64,000 nt of DNA from Gordonia alkaliphila (GTDB taxonomy: Bacteria; Actinomycetota; Actinomycetes; Mycobacteriales; Mycobacteriaceae). This document shows positions 27,571-38,944 of the stretch, one piece after another. Both the position numbers and the translations under genes were made by a program. The stretch covers positions 2,294,001-2,358,000 of the forward strand of contig NZ_JALKBW010000001.1 of NCBI RefSeq assembly GCF_023017165.1, read 5' to 3'. Below the pieces are notes generated by a model. The model was not told the origin of the DNA and made no database searches. It was given only the letters and a program-made list of their open reading frames with translations. Positions within the stretch are counted from its first letter, which is position 1. Every line of letters starts with the position of its first letter.

Positions 27571-28887
27571 GTGGAACAGGTTGCGCCACAAGGGGATGCG
27601 CGTCGCGCGATTCCGCGCACGGATGTGCTCCTGGCGCTCCCGGCGGTCGAGGCTGCGCGCACCCGCCTGGCCGAGCACGTGATCGTCGGCGTGATCCGGG
27701 ACGTGACGGCCCGGGCGCGCCGCGGCGAGCTGGCGGCGGCCGCGGTGGCCGAGGTGGTGACCGCCGCACTGGACGCGGCGGTGCTGTCCGCGCAGACTCC
27801 GGTGCTGAATGCGACCGGCGTCGTGGTGCACACCAACCTCGGCCGGGCGCCGCTGAGTGAAGCCGCCGTCGACGCGGTGGTGCAGGCGGCCGGATACGTC
27901 GACGTGGAGCTGGACCTCGCCTCCGGAACACGCAGCCGACGCGGCATCGGCGCCCGCGCCGCCCTGCTGGCGGCCTGTCCCGCTGCCGAGGACGCGCTGG
28001 CGGTGAACAACGGCGCCGCGGCCCTGGTCCTCGCGACGACGGCTCTGGCCGCGGGCCGCGAGGTGATCGTCTCGCGCGGGGAATTGGTCGAGATCGGCGC
28101 GGGCTTCCGTCTGCCCGACCTGATCGCCTCCACCGGCGCGCGACTGCGCGAGGTGGGCACCACCAACCGCACCCACCTGGCCGACTACGCCGACGTAATC
28201 GGCCCGGACACCGGCTGCCTGCTGAAGGTGCACCCGAGCAACTTCCGCGTCGAGGGGTTCACCTCCGCGGTCGGGGTGCGCGAACTGTCGTCGCTGGCGG
28301 CCGACCGCGATCTTCCGCTGGTGGTGGATCTGGGCAGCGGGCTGCTGGCTCCCGACCCGATCCTGCCCGACGAACCCGACGCGGCCACTGCCCTCGGTCA
28401 CGGCGCCGACCTGGTGACCGCGAGCGGCGACAAGCTGCTCGGTGGCCCGCAGGCCGGTCTGCTGCTGGGCCGCGCGGACCTGGTGACGCGCCTGAGTAAG
28501 CACCCGCTCGCGCGCGCGGTGCGCATGGACAAGCTGGCCCTGGCCGCGCTGGAGGCGACGCTGGCCGGGCCGACCGCGCCCGTCGCCCGGTACCTGCACG
28601 CCGATCCCGACCGCCTGCGTGCTCGGACCGAAGCACTCGCCGCGGCCGTCGGCGGTGCCGTGATCGAACACGACGGCCGGGTCGGTGGCGGGGGAGCGCC
28701 GGGAGTTCCGTTGCGCGGCTTCGCTGTCCGGCTGCCCGAAGCGGTGGCCCGACCGCTGCGGACGGGCTCGCCCGCGGTGCTGCCGCGCCTGCACGACGGC
28801 GCCGCGCTGCTGGACCTGCGCTGCGTCCCGGAGTCGGCTGATGCCGCGCTGACCGCCGCGGTCGTCGCGGCGATGCACGGGATCTGA
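27571..28887 (+). CDS. selA: L-seryl-tRNA(Sec) selenium transferase
   Basis: SelA converts Ser-tRNA(Sec) to Sec-tRNA(Sec) using selenophosphate and PLP. The 438-residue protein has the family landmarks 'NATGVVVHTNLGRAPLSEAA', 'AVNNGAAALVLA', 'SRGELVEIGAGFRLPDL', 'VDLGSGLL', and the PLP lysine in 'TASGDKLLGGPQAG'. The start is GTG 27571, with GGAGGGG about seven bases upstream. The open frame extends back through the tRNA but is not coding there. selB begins three bases after the selA stop. Confidence 0.95.
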   Translation: MEQVAPQGDARRAIPRTDVLLALPAVEAARTRLAEHVIVGVIRDVTARARRGELAAAAVAEVVTAALDAAVLSAQTPVLNATGVVVHTNLGRAPLSEAAVDAVVQAAGYVDVELDLASGTRSRRGIGARAALLAACPAAEDALAVNNGAAALVLATTALAAGREVIVSRGELVEIGAGFRLPDLIASTGARLREVGTTNRTHLADYADVIGPDTGCLLKVHPSNFRVEGFTSAVGVRELSSLAADRDLPLVVDLGSGLLAPDPILPDEPDAATALGHGADLVTASGDKLLGGPQAGLLLGRADLVTRLSKHPLARAVRMDKLALAALEATLAGPTAPVARYLHADPDRLRARTEALAAAVGGAVIEHDGRVGGGGAPGVPLRGFAVRLPEAVARPLRTGSPAVLPRLHDGAALLDLRCVPESADAALTAAVVAAMHGI

Positions 28888-28889
28888 GC

Positions 28890-30665
28890 GTGTTCGTCGT
28901 CGCCACCGCCGGGCACGTCGACCACGGCAAGTCCACCCTGGCCAAGGCGCTGACCGGCATGGAGCCCGACCGCTGGGCGGCCGAACGCGAGCGCGGCCTC
29001 ACCATCGACCTGGGCTTCGTCTGGACCGAACTGTCTTCGGGTCGGCAGGTCGGCTTCGTCGACGTGCCCGGCCACCAACGCTTTCTCGGCAACATGCTGG
29101 CCGGACTCGGTCCCGCGCCGGTGGTGCTGTTCATCGTCGCCGCCGACGAGGGGTGGATGGCGCAGTCGTCCGATCACCGAGATGCGTTGGCCGCCTTGGG
29201 GATCTCCGCCGGCCTGATCGTGGTGACCAGGACCGACCGGGCGACGCCGGAGCGCGTCGCCGAGGTGATCGGGCAGGCCCGGGACGAACTCTCGGGCACC
29301 GGGCTCGCGGAGGCGCCCGCGGTGGCCGTCTCGGCGATCACCGGTGACGGCCTCGATGCACTCCGCGCGGAGCTGGACGCACTGCTCGGCGGGCTGCCCG
29401 CACCGAGCACCGACGAACGCGTACGACTCTGGGTGGACCGATCCTTCACCATCGCCGGTGCGGGCACCGTGGTGACCGGGACGCTGGCGGCGGGCACGCT
29501 GGCGCTGGATCAGCCGCTGGAGGTGGTCGGTCGACACGGCTCGCAGAGCGCGGTGGTGCGCGGCCTGCAGAGCTACGGACGGGAGGTGGATCGAGCGCTG
29601 CCGGTCAGTCGCGTGGCGGTGAACCTGCGCGGCATCGCGGCCGACGAGGTGCACCGCGGCGACGCCCTGCTCACCCCCGGCGCGTGGCCGCAGACCGCCG
29701 TCGTCGACGTCCGCAGTGCCGCCGGCGAAGTGCCCGAGTGGCTCACCGTGCACCTCGGCACCGCAGCCGTTCCGGCCCGCTCCCGCGCCCTGGACGACGA
29801 GCACCTGCGTCTGACGCTGGCCTGGCCGGTGCCGCTGCAGCACGAGGACACGCTCCTGCTGCGCGATCCGAGTGCCGGTCGCATCGTCGGCGGAGCGACC
29901 GTTCTCGACGTGGATCCGCCGGTCCTGCGGCGACGCGGCGACGGCGCCCGCCGCGGCAGTGCGCTGTCGCAGCGCGACGTCGAGGGTCGGGTCCTCGAGG
30001 AGGTGGCGCGACGCGGCGCGGTGCTCGTCGAGCAGTTGGCCGCAGCCGGTCTCCCGGTGGACGCCGCCCCGGAGGGTGTGCTGGAGCTCGGCCGCTGGTG
30101 GGTGGCCGAGCAGACGCTGCACCACTGGCAGGTGCAGCTGCGCGAGGCCGTGGTGCAGGCACACCGCACGGATCCGCTGGCGGCCGGGCTGTCGTTCGGG
30201 GCGGCCCGCGATCAGATCGCCCTGCCGGACGCGCAACTGCTGCCGGACGTGATCGCCGGTGCCGGCGTGCAGTCGGCGGCGGGGCTGCTGTTCCTGCCCG
30301 AACTGCGGGCCGATCTGGGACCTGCCGAAGCCGGCATCGTCGAACTCGAGAAGCGTCTCGCGGCGGCACCGTTCGCCGCGCCGGAGGCCGACGACCTCGC
30401 GCACTTGCGCTTGGGCACAAAGGAATTGGCGGCTGCCGAACGGGCCGGACGCCTCGTCCGGCTGGCGGACGGCGTGGTGCTGGCACCGAAGTCGCCGGCG
30501 CTGGCCATGCGCGAGCTGGCGGCCCTGCCGCAGCCGTTCACCACCTCGCAGGCGCGGCAGGCGCTCGGCACATCGCGTCGCGTCGCGATCCCGCTGCTGG
30601 AGTTTCTGGATGCGCGCGGCTGGACCCGCCGCGTCGACGGCTCCCACCGCGAAGTGGTGCGCTGA
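28890..30665 (+). CDS. selB: Selenocysteine-specific elongation factor SelB
   Basis: SelB is the EF-Tu-like GTPase that brings Sec-tRNA(Sec) to UGA codons marked by a SECIS. The 591-residue protein begins with G1 'GHVDHGKSTLAKAL' (residues 8-21), followed by 'DLGFVWTEL', the G3 region 'VDVPGHQRFLGNMLAG' and a G4 variant 'VVTRTDRA' (T-R-T-D in place of N-K-x-D). EF-Tu domains II and III follow, then winged-helix domains at the C-terminus ('AMRELAALPQPFTTSQARQALG...VAIPLLEFLDARGWTRR') that bind the SECIS. GTG is the start. The only Sec gene visible here is fdhA. Confidence 0.93.
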   Translation: MFVVATAGHVDHGKSTLAKALTGMEPDRWAAERERGLTIDLGFVWTELSSGRQVGFVDVPGHQRFLGNMLAGLGPAPVVLFIVAADEGWMAQSSDHRDALAALGISAGLIVVTRTDRATPERVAEVIGQARDELSGTGLAEAPAVAVSAITGDGLDALRAELDALLGGLPAPSTDERVRLWVDRSFTIAGAGTVVTGTLAAGTLALDQPLEVVGRHGSQSAVVRGLQSYGREVDRALPVSRVAVNLRGIAADEVHRGDALLTPGAWPQTAVVDVRSAAGEVPEWLTVHLGTAAVPARSRALDDEHLRLTLAWPVPLQHEDTLLLRDPSAGRIVGGATVLDVDPPVLRRRGDGARRGSALSQRDVEGRVLEEVARRGAVLVEQLAAAGLPVDAAPEGVLELGRWWVAEQTLHHWQVQLREAVVQAHRTDPLAAGLSFGAARDQIALPDAQLLPDVIAGAGVQSAAGLLFLPELRADLGPAEAGIVELEKRLAAAPFAAPEADDLAHLRLGTKELAAAERAGRLVRLADGVVLAPKSPALAMRELAALPQPFTTSQARQALGTSRRVAIPLLEFLDARGWTRRVDGSHREVVR

Positions 30666-30742
30666 CGAGCGCTAGAGTTGCATTCCGACCGTTCGGACAC
30701 GATCGGCCCCGTTAGCGGTATTCCCGCAGGGAGGACGCAGCC

Positions 30743-31228
30743 ATGACCACGCCGCCGGAAACCGACACCTCGTTCGACCGTGCGCTGGCGCCCCAGCTGG
30801 CCACGACGATCATCCTGGCCGTGATCGGCCTCCTGGCGTTCACGGCGCCGTGGGTGCGGGTCGACGAGGACGGCGAGACGCTGGCGTCGAGCACCCTGAG
30901 CGGTCGATGGACCGAGTTGCAGTCCGGGTTCACTGCGGTCGGAAGCAGCCCGATGTGGGCGATCGTCCTGGTGGTGCTGCTGGTGGTCCTCGCGGTGATC
31001 GTGTGGCGACGGCCGACCGCACATGCCGCGGCGTCGGCCGCGGCGATCGGCGGCTTCGTGACGCTGCTCGTGCTCCTGTCCACCTGGCTCGGGCGGACGA
31101 TCTGGCTCAACATCGGCGAACTCCCCGCCTCGATGTCGCTGCAGATGGAGTGGGGCTACGACCTCGCCCTGGTCCTGTCGGTGATCCTGATGGCAGTGTC
31201 GTCGTACCTGGTGCCCTCGAAGGTGTAA
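30743..31228 (+). CDS. Four-helix membrane protein of unknown function
   Basis: A 161-residue protein starting at ATG 30743, ten bases after GGGAGGA. Four hydrophobic segments are visible at about residues 19-37, 73-92, 99-120 and 140-157, with an extracytoplasmic loop between helices 1 and 2 ('WVRVDEDGETLASSTLSGRWTELQSG'). Such two-pair proteins are common beside other genes in Mycobacteriales, but I do not recognise a named family. It follows selB by 77 bases with its own ribosome site. A link to selenium is not implied. Confidence 0.65.
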   Translation: MTTPPETDTSFDRALAPQLATTIILAVIGLLAFTAPWVRVDEDGETLASSTLSGRWTELQSGFTAVGSSPMWAIVLVVLLVVLAVIVWRRPTAHAAASAAAIGGFVTLLVLLSTWLGRTIWLNIGELPASMSLQMEWGYDLALVLSVILMAVSSYLVPSKV

Positions 31229-31231
31229 GCC

Positions 31232-31792
31232 TCAGGCCGTGAGTTCGCGTGGAGTGCACCGCACCCCGAAGGGCACGGCGCCGGCGAAGTCCTGATCGCC
31301 CAGCGCTCGTCCTGCGGGCGCATAGTCGCCGTCGACGAGTGTCCACGCGGTGATCGACGGCTCGTCGGGATCGACGATCCAGTAGTGGGCACAGCCCGCC
31401 CGCGCGAGACGTTCCTTCTTCAACAGCAGATCGACGCCCCGCGTCGACGGGGACAGCACCTCGACGGCCACGAGCGGCGCACCGCGCAGATCGCGCTCGG
31501 TGAACTGATCGATCGGCGCCACGAGGACGTCGGGCTGCAGCACCGTGTCGTCGGCGAGGACGACGTCGAACGGTGCCACCAGCACCTCGAGGTGATCGGG
31601 TACCGCTGCGCGCAGGATCGCTGCCAGACGTGTCACCGCGCGCTGATGGCGCAGCTTCGGCGCGGGACTCACGACCAGCGTTCCGTCGATGAGCTCATAG
31701 CGGTGCCCGTCGTCGGGCAGGTTCGTCAGATCCGCGCGGGTCAGGGCACGTCCCCGCGGCAGGCCCAGGATCTGCGTGGTCACAACTGTCAT
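31232..31792 (-). CDS. Uma2 family protein (DUF820, PD-(D/E)XK nuclease-like)
   Basis: A 186-residue protein with the Uma2 core: 'LPDDGHRYELIDGTLVVSPAP' near the N-terminus, 'LQPDVLVAP', 'LVAVEVLSPSTRGVDLLLKKERLARAG' and 'HYWIVDPDEPSITAW'. The D...E-V-x-S-P...K arrangement is that of the PD-(D/E)XK nuclease fold. Uma2 genes are numerous in cyanobacteria and actinobacteria and have no settled role; nuclease activity is unproved. It converges on the membrane gene at 30743-31228 with three bases between stops. Confidence 0.82.
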   Translation of the reverse strand: MTVVTTQILGLPRGRALTRADLTNLPDDGHRYELIDGTLVVSPAPKLRHQRAVTRLAAILRAAVPDHLEVLVAPFDVVLADDTVLQPDVLVAPIDQFTERDLRGAPLVAVEVLSPSTRGVDLLLKKERLARAGCAHYWIVDPDEPSITAWTLVDGDYAPAGRALGDQDFAGAVPFGVRCTPRELTA

Positions 31793-31880
31793 GGTACGTG
31801 CGCTCCTCCCGCATGTCCCCAGCTCAGCACGGGAGGAACACGCGCACCAGGGCCCGTTGGCGGGCCTGTGGAGTACCGGC

Positions 31881-33275
<1,395 letters not shown>

Positions 33276-33293
33276 TGCGTCCCTCTTCGTCGG

Positions 33294-33312
33294 AGAAATT
33301 AGGCTTACCTAA
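33294..33312 (-). promoter_or_regulatory. Candidate IdeR/DtxR iron box upstream of fumC
   Basis: Reading towards fumC the 19-mer is TTAGGTAAGCCTAATTTCT. Against the consensus TWAGGTWAGSCTWACCTWA it agrees at 15 of 19 positions, with a complete left portion and a weak right end. A -10-like TAGTGT lies immediately upstream (33317-33312), so the box would cover the transcription start and give iron-dependent repression. Confidence 0.5.
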
Positions 33313-33331
33313 CACTACCGAAATCCGCAGA

Positions 33332-33384
33332 CTGCCGTCTGGTGCAGTCGGCTGCCGACTGCAGCAGACGGCAGCAGACGGCAG
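33332..33384. repeat. Left hairpin repeat bracketing the AbiEi-like gene
   Basis: Arms 33332-33351 and 33355-33374 are complementary over 20 bases with one mismatch and a three-base loop. The outer decamer CAGACGGCAG occurs twice in tandem (33365-33374 and 33375-33384). Seventeen bases, TGCCGTCTGGTGCAGTC (33333-33349), recur exactly at 34434-34450 at the other end of the gene. Confidence 0.65.
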
Positions 33385-33448
33385 GGGTTGTCCACAAGCG
33401 ACGGTCGGGGCACTGGCGGTCGGCGTCGACGGCGATGAGGCTGGGGTG

Positions 33449-34459
33449 ATGGGGGAAGATGAGCGCGGTCGGCAGCGAGTGCACGTGACGCCGGAGACGG
33501 TGGGCGACGATCTCGCGGCGACGCTCGACCGCCAGCACGGCGTCATCCACCGCGCTCAGGCCGTCGCCTGCGGGGCGACCGACAACGATCTGCGGCGGAT
33601 GGTGCGCCAGCGGGACCTGACGATCGTGCAGCTCGGCATCTACGTCGACCACACGGGTGCGCTGACCTGGAAGCAGCGGGCGTGGGCGGCCGTGCTCGTC
33701 GCCTATCCCGCGGCGCTCAGTCACGAGTCGGTGCTGCACCCGGGGAGTGGGGACACGATTCATATCGCCGTCGACCGGACCCGGAAAGTAGAGGTGATCG
33801 CGGGTGTCGCGGTGCACTATCGGACCGATCTCGCGCGCCTGGTCCGGTGGACGGCCAACCCGCCTGCCGTGCGCCTGGAGGAGGCGCTGCTGGACGTGGC
33901 GGCGGGAGCGTCGACCACCGCGGCCGCGATCGGTGTCCTGACCGACGGCATCGGTCGACGGACGACGGCGGACCGCGTGCTGCGCACCCTCGCCACCCGA
34001 ACGAGCCTGCCGCGCAGTGCATTCCTGCGATGTCTGCTGACCGATATCCGCGACGGCACCTGCTCGGCGTTGGAACACGGCTACCTGGACCGGGTCGAAC
34101 GTCCGCACGGTCTGCCGTGCGGCCGCCGCCAAGCTCCGACGACGGTCGGCCGCCCGGGCTTCCGCGACGTCGACTACGAGCAGTGGGGGCTGGTGGTGGA
34201 ACTCGACGGGCGCAAAGGGCACGACGACGCCGCTGCGCGCGACCGGGACCTGGAGCGCGACTTGGACGCCGCGATCGGTGCCGATCGGCTGACGCTGCGA
34301 CTCGGGTTCCGGCAGGTGTTCGGGCGCGCCTGCACCACGGCCGCGAAGGTCGACGCGGTGCTGCGTCGTCGAGGATGGACCGGTCCGTTCGTCCGTTGCG
34401 CAGCCTGCCCCGATCCCGCCCCAGAACGCGCGTTGCCGTCTGGTGCAGTCACATACTGA
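33449..34459 (+). CDS. Type IV toxin-antitoxin AbiEi-like protein with C-terminal endonuclease-like domain
   Basis: A protein of about 336 residues; ATG 33449 is the most natural start, although the frame is open back to 33275. The N-terminal part 'LDRQHGVIHRAQAVACGATDNDLRRMVRQRDLTIVQLGIYVDHTG' is the winged-helix region seen in AbiEi-type antitoxins. The C-terminal part 'DVDYEQWGLVVELDGRKGHDDAAARDRDLERDL' has the E-L-D-G-x-x-x-H pattern of DUF559/VSR-like endonucleases. Such genes are scattered singly in actinobacterial genomes. No AbiEii nucleotidyltransferase is adjacent. It is bracketed by a repeated 17-mer within hairpins, which suggests that it moved as a unit into the space between the two fumarase genes. 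Confidence 0.7.
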   Translation: MGEDERGRQRVHVTPETVGDDLAATLDRQHGVIHRAQAVACGATDNDLRRMVRQRDLTIVQLGIYVDHTGALTWKQRAWAAVLVAYPAALSHESVLHPGSGDTIHIAVDRTRKVEVIAGVAVHYRTDLARLVRWTANPPAVRLEEALLDVAAGASTTAAAIGVLTDGIGRRTTADRVLRTLATRTSLPRSAFLRCLLTDIRDGTCSALEHGYLDRVERPHGLPCGRRQAPTTVGRPGFRDVDYEQWGLVVELDGRKGHDDAAARDRDLERDLDAAIGADRLTLRLGFRQVFGRACTTAAKVDAVLRRRGWTGPFVRCAACPDPAPERALPSGAVTY

Positions 34460-34476
34460 CTGCACCAGACGGCAAC
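34432..34476. terminator. Right hairpin repeat/terminator between AbiEi-like gene and class I fumarase
   Basis: Arms 34432-34451 and 34457-34476 are perfectly complementary over 20 bases with a CATAC loop; the stop codon of the AbiEi-like gene (34457-34459) is in the second arm. It separates convergent genes and would terminate both. It contains the 17-mer shared with the hairpin at 33332-33384. Confidence 0.7.
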
Positions 34477-34492
34477 GACGGGGGTTGAGAGC

Positions 34493-36193
<1,701 letters not shown>

Positions 36194-36293
36194 AGCTTCC
36201 GATGGTACTTCGGACGTGCCCTGACCAGGGAATTAGTGCATCCTAAGTCGATGTGGCCGCATCGTCGCCGGGGCCGCGTACGGTTGGACAATT

Positions 36294-36956
36294 GTGAACC
36301 GTCTCGACGATGCCGTGATGCTGCTGCACCATTCCGGCGAACTCATCGGCACCATCGCTTTCGCCGCCTCCGGCGCCCTGATGGCCGTGCGCCGCAACCT
36401 CGACGTGGTGGGCATTCTGCTGCTCGCCGTGGCGACGGCGCTGGGCGGCGGCATCCTGCGCGACGTCACCATTGGCAACACCCCGCCGAACGCGTTCACC
36501 GACATGCGCTACCTGATCGCCGCCGTGGTGACCGGAATGGTGATCTTCTCCTGGCGCGTGCCGGCGCGCCTGACGAGGTGGCCGTTGGAGATCACCGACG
36601 CGGTGGGCCTGGGCATGTTCGCGGTGGTCGGCACGGTGGTGGCGTACCAGTGGGGCCTGTCGGCGCCGGGCGCCGCGCTACTCGGTCTGATGACGGCGGT
36701 CGGCGGCGGCGTGATCCGCGACATGCTCTCCGGGCAGGTGCCGAGCGTGTTGCGTCCCGGCGAGCACCTGTACGCCATCCCGGCTCTCGCGTGCGCCGCC
36801 GTGGTGGCGATCCTGTTGCGCTACACCGACTATCAGGCCTGGATGGGGTTGGCGTGCGCGGTTATCGCGATCAGCGTGCGGTTGGCGTCGCTCAAGTTCG
36901 GATGGCACGGGCCGCGGCCCTGGTACGCCGACGACCTGCCCGACGAAGCGGCTTAG
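36294..36956 (+). CDS. TRIC family cation channel (UPF0126/YicG-like)
   Basis: A 220-residue protein with seven hydrophobic helices and an internal duplication: each half carries the TRIC glycine motif, 'ALGGGILRDVTIG' and 'AVGGGVIRDMLSG'. Prokaryotic TRIC proteins are trimeric potassium-permeable channels. GTG 36294 is taken as the start because 'NRLDDAVMLLHHSGELIGTIAFAASGALMAVRR' is a full TRIC N-terminus. It diverges from the fumarase gene with a 100-bp intergenic gap that I cannot resolve further. The physiological ion and role here are inferred from the family only. Confidence 0.87.
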   Translation: MNRLDDAVMLLHHSGELIGTIAFAASGALMAVRRNLDVVGILLLAVATALGGGILRDVTIGNTPPNAFTDMRYLIAAVVTGMVIFSWRVPARLTRWPLEITDAVGLGMFAVVGTVVAYQWGLSAPGAALLGLMTAVGGGVIRDMLSGQVPSVLRPGEHLYAIPALACAAVVAILLRYTDYQAWMGLACAVIAISVRLASLKFGWHGPRPWYADDLPDEAA

Positions 36957-36985
36957 ACGACGAGTCGCCGAGAACGTCGTCCCGC

Positions 36986-37618
36986 TCAGGAGATGAGGCC
37001 GCGTTCGCGCGCGACGGCGACCACCTTGGTGCGGCTGTTGACGTCGAGCTTGCCGAAGATGTGCACCAGGTGCGACTTCACCGTTGCCTCGGAGATGAAC
37101 AGGCGCTTGGCGATCTCCTTGTTGGCACCGCCCACCGCCAACTGTTCGACGATCTCCAACTCGCGCGCGGTGAGGGCCTGCTCCGGCGCGGACATGCGGT
37201 CGAGCAGGCGTGCGGCGATCGCCGGACCCAGGACGGTCTCGCCGGCGGCGGCGCTGCGGATCCCGGCCACCAGCGTCTCCGGTGCGGTGTCCTTGAGGAG
37301 GTAGCCCGTCGCCCCGGCGTCCACGGCCCGCAGGATGTCGGCGTCGGAGGCGTACGTGGTCAGCATCAGCACCCGGGGCGGATTCTCCAGCGCCCGGATC
37401 TCGGCGGTGGCGACGACGCCGTCGCGCCCGCCGGCCACCGTGCCTTGCAGGCGCAGATCCATCAGCACCACGTCCAGGTCGCCGGCGGCGGCCAGGGCGA
37501 TGGCCTCGTCGGCGTCGGCGGCTTCGGCGACGACCTCCAGATCGGGGACCGGTTCGAGGACGGCGCGGAGGCCGGCCCGCACCACGGGATGGTCGTCGAC
37601 CAGCATGATCCGGATCAT
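36986..37618 (-). CDS. NarL/LuxR-family response regulator
   Basis: A 210-residue two-domain regulator. The receiver domain (residues 1-120) has 'MLVDDHPVVRAGL', the phospho-acceptor Asp in 'LDVVLMDLRL' (about residue 54), 'MLTTYASDAD' with the conserved Thr, and Lys in 'GYLLKDTAPE'. The C-terminal LuxR-type HTH is 'LTARELEIVEQLAVGGANKEIAKRLFISEATVKSHLVHIFGKL'. The ATG overlaps the stop of the histidine kinase gene (ATGA), so the pair is co-translated. The divergent ABC exporter genes (38945-40691) are the likely targets. Confidence 0.93.
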   Translation of the reverse strand: MIRIMLVDDHPVVRAGLRAVLEPVPDLEVVAEAADADEAIALAAAGDLDVVLMDLRLQGTVAGGRDGVVATAEIRALENPPRVLMLTTYASDADILRAVDAGATGYLLKDTAPETLVAGIRSAAAGETVLGPAIAARLLDRMSAPEQALTARELEIVEQLAVGGANKEIAKRLFISEATVKSHLVHIFGKLDVNSRTKVVAVARERGLIS

Positions 37619-38802
37619 CGCGCGCCTTCGGTGGGGGTGGGCAGCGGCAGACAGACGCCGATCGTGGTGCCGTCGCCGAGGTCGGTTTCGATGGTAGCGG
37701 TCCCGCCGGCCCGCTCGACCCGGGCGAGGAGCGCGGCGAGGCCGAAACCGGTGCCGTGCCCGCCGGTGTGCGACGGATCGAAACCGCGGCCGTCGTCGAC
37801 GACGTCCAGGTGCACTTCGTCGTCGAGCACCGTCAGCGTGACCACGGCGCGCTTCGCGTGCGCGTGGCGGACCGCATTCGCGAGCGACTCCTGGGCGGTG
37901 CGCAGCAGGGTGGCGCGCACCTCGTGGTCGAGTCCGGCGGCGTCGCCGTGCACGTGGAGTTCGGTGGGCAGGCCGAGACGACGGGCCTGTTCGACGGCGG
38001 CGCTGAGCCCTTCGAGCAGTTCGTCCGGGGCCACCGTGGGGGTGTCGAGGCTGCGCAGGAAGCCGCGCGTCTGGGCCAGCGCGCTGGTCGCCATGTCGAG
38101 TGCGGTGAGCGCTTGGGCGCGCTGCTGCGGCGGGGGAGAGGAGCGGTCGGTGGCCGACTGCAGCAGCATGACGATGCCGGCCAGCGCCTGACCGACGCCG
38201 TCGTGGATCTCGCCGCCCATGCGTTCGCGTTCGGCGGCCAGCATTGTCTCGCGTTCGGTTTGGGCCAGGCGCAGCTGCGTGCTGGCCAACTCCTGCAGCA
38301 GCGCGTCGCGGGCCGCGGAGGCGTCGATCACCCGGCGCACCGCCTCGGTGACCGCCACGGCGGTGGCGATGCCGATGACCGGGCCGACCACGGCGCCCGC
38401 GCCCTCCGGCTCGGTGGCCAGCGAGGCGGCAACGGCCACCGCGGCGATCACCAGCTCCGCCGGAATGGCGAGAGCGCGCGGCAAGAAGTGCCAGGCGAGC
38501 ATGGCGAGCACGAAGGCCAACCAGATGAAGTCGGGGGCGAAGACGGTCAGCACCGCCCAACCGGCCAGCAACACGAGTGTCCACATCACCGCGATCTGCT
38601 TGTGCCGCACCGTGATCGTCATGACGCCGAACAGATACCAGCCGGCGAGGGCGGTGGCGCCGAGAACGGCCGCGAGATTGTTGCTCGCGGTGTCCTGGAC
38701 CGCGCGCAGCAGGCCGACCGCCATCAGGACGGCGAACAGGAGGTGGCCGCCCCATTGGATGTACCGGTCGACGGTCAGCTGGCGGCGGTCGGTTGTGGGC
38801 AC
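37615..38802 (-). CDS. Sensor histidine kinase (HisKA_3/NarX-like), membrane bound
   Basis: A 395-residue kinase from GTG 38802. The N-terminal half has five to six transmembrane helices (about residues 18-150) and no large sensor loop, an arrangement typical of intramembrane-sensing or cell-envelope-stress kinases. A short coiled coil ('ALLQELASTQLRLAQTERETMLAAERERMG') leads to the HisKA_3 box 'EIHDGVGQALAGIVMLLQSA', with the phospho-His near residue 205. The HATPase domain has 'RTAQESLANAVRHAHAKRAVVTL' (N box), 'DDGRGFDP' and 'GTGFGLAALLARVERAGGT'. It is paired with the downstream response regulator. Longer in-frame upstream extensions lack conserved sequence and are excluded. Confidence 0.9.
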   Translation of the reverse strand: MPTTDRRQLTVDRYIQWGGHLLFAVLMAVGLLRAVQDTASNNLAAVLGATALAGWYLFGVMTITVRHKQIAVMWTLVLLAGWAVLTVFAPDFIWLAFVLAMLAWHFLPRALAIPAELVIAAVAVAASLATEPEGAGAVVGPVIGIATAVAVTEAVRRVIDASAARDALLQELASTQLRLAQTERETMLAAERERMGGEIHDGVGQALAGIVMLLQSATDRSSPPPQQRAQALTALDMATSALAQTRGFLRSLDTPTVAPDELLEGLSAAVEQARRLGLPTELHVHGDAAGLDHEVRATLLRTAQESLANAVRHAHAKRAVVTLTVLDDEVHLDVVDDGRGFDPSHTGGHGTGFGLAALLARVERAGGTATIETDLGDGTTIGVCLPLPTPTEGAR

Positions 38803-38944
38803 GTCACCAGTATCGGGCCCGGGCGCGGTGCGCGCCTCCAACTTTCGATGGAGGCACAACCGGTCTTCTGCGCGATTCCTCGAGACGCGGAAGCTAGCAG
38901 GCTGGACTCGAGAGATTTTCAGGCACGGGATCTGGGAGGTGCAG

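Noticed and set aside
36219..36252. TTAGTGCATCCTAA near the class I fumarase start as a second iron box.
   Set aside because: Only about half of the positions agree with the IdeR/DtxR consensus and the central part is wrong.
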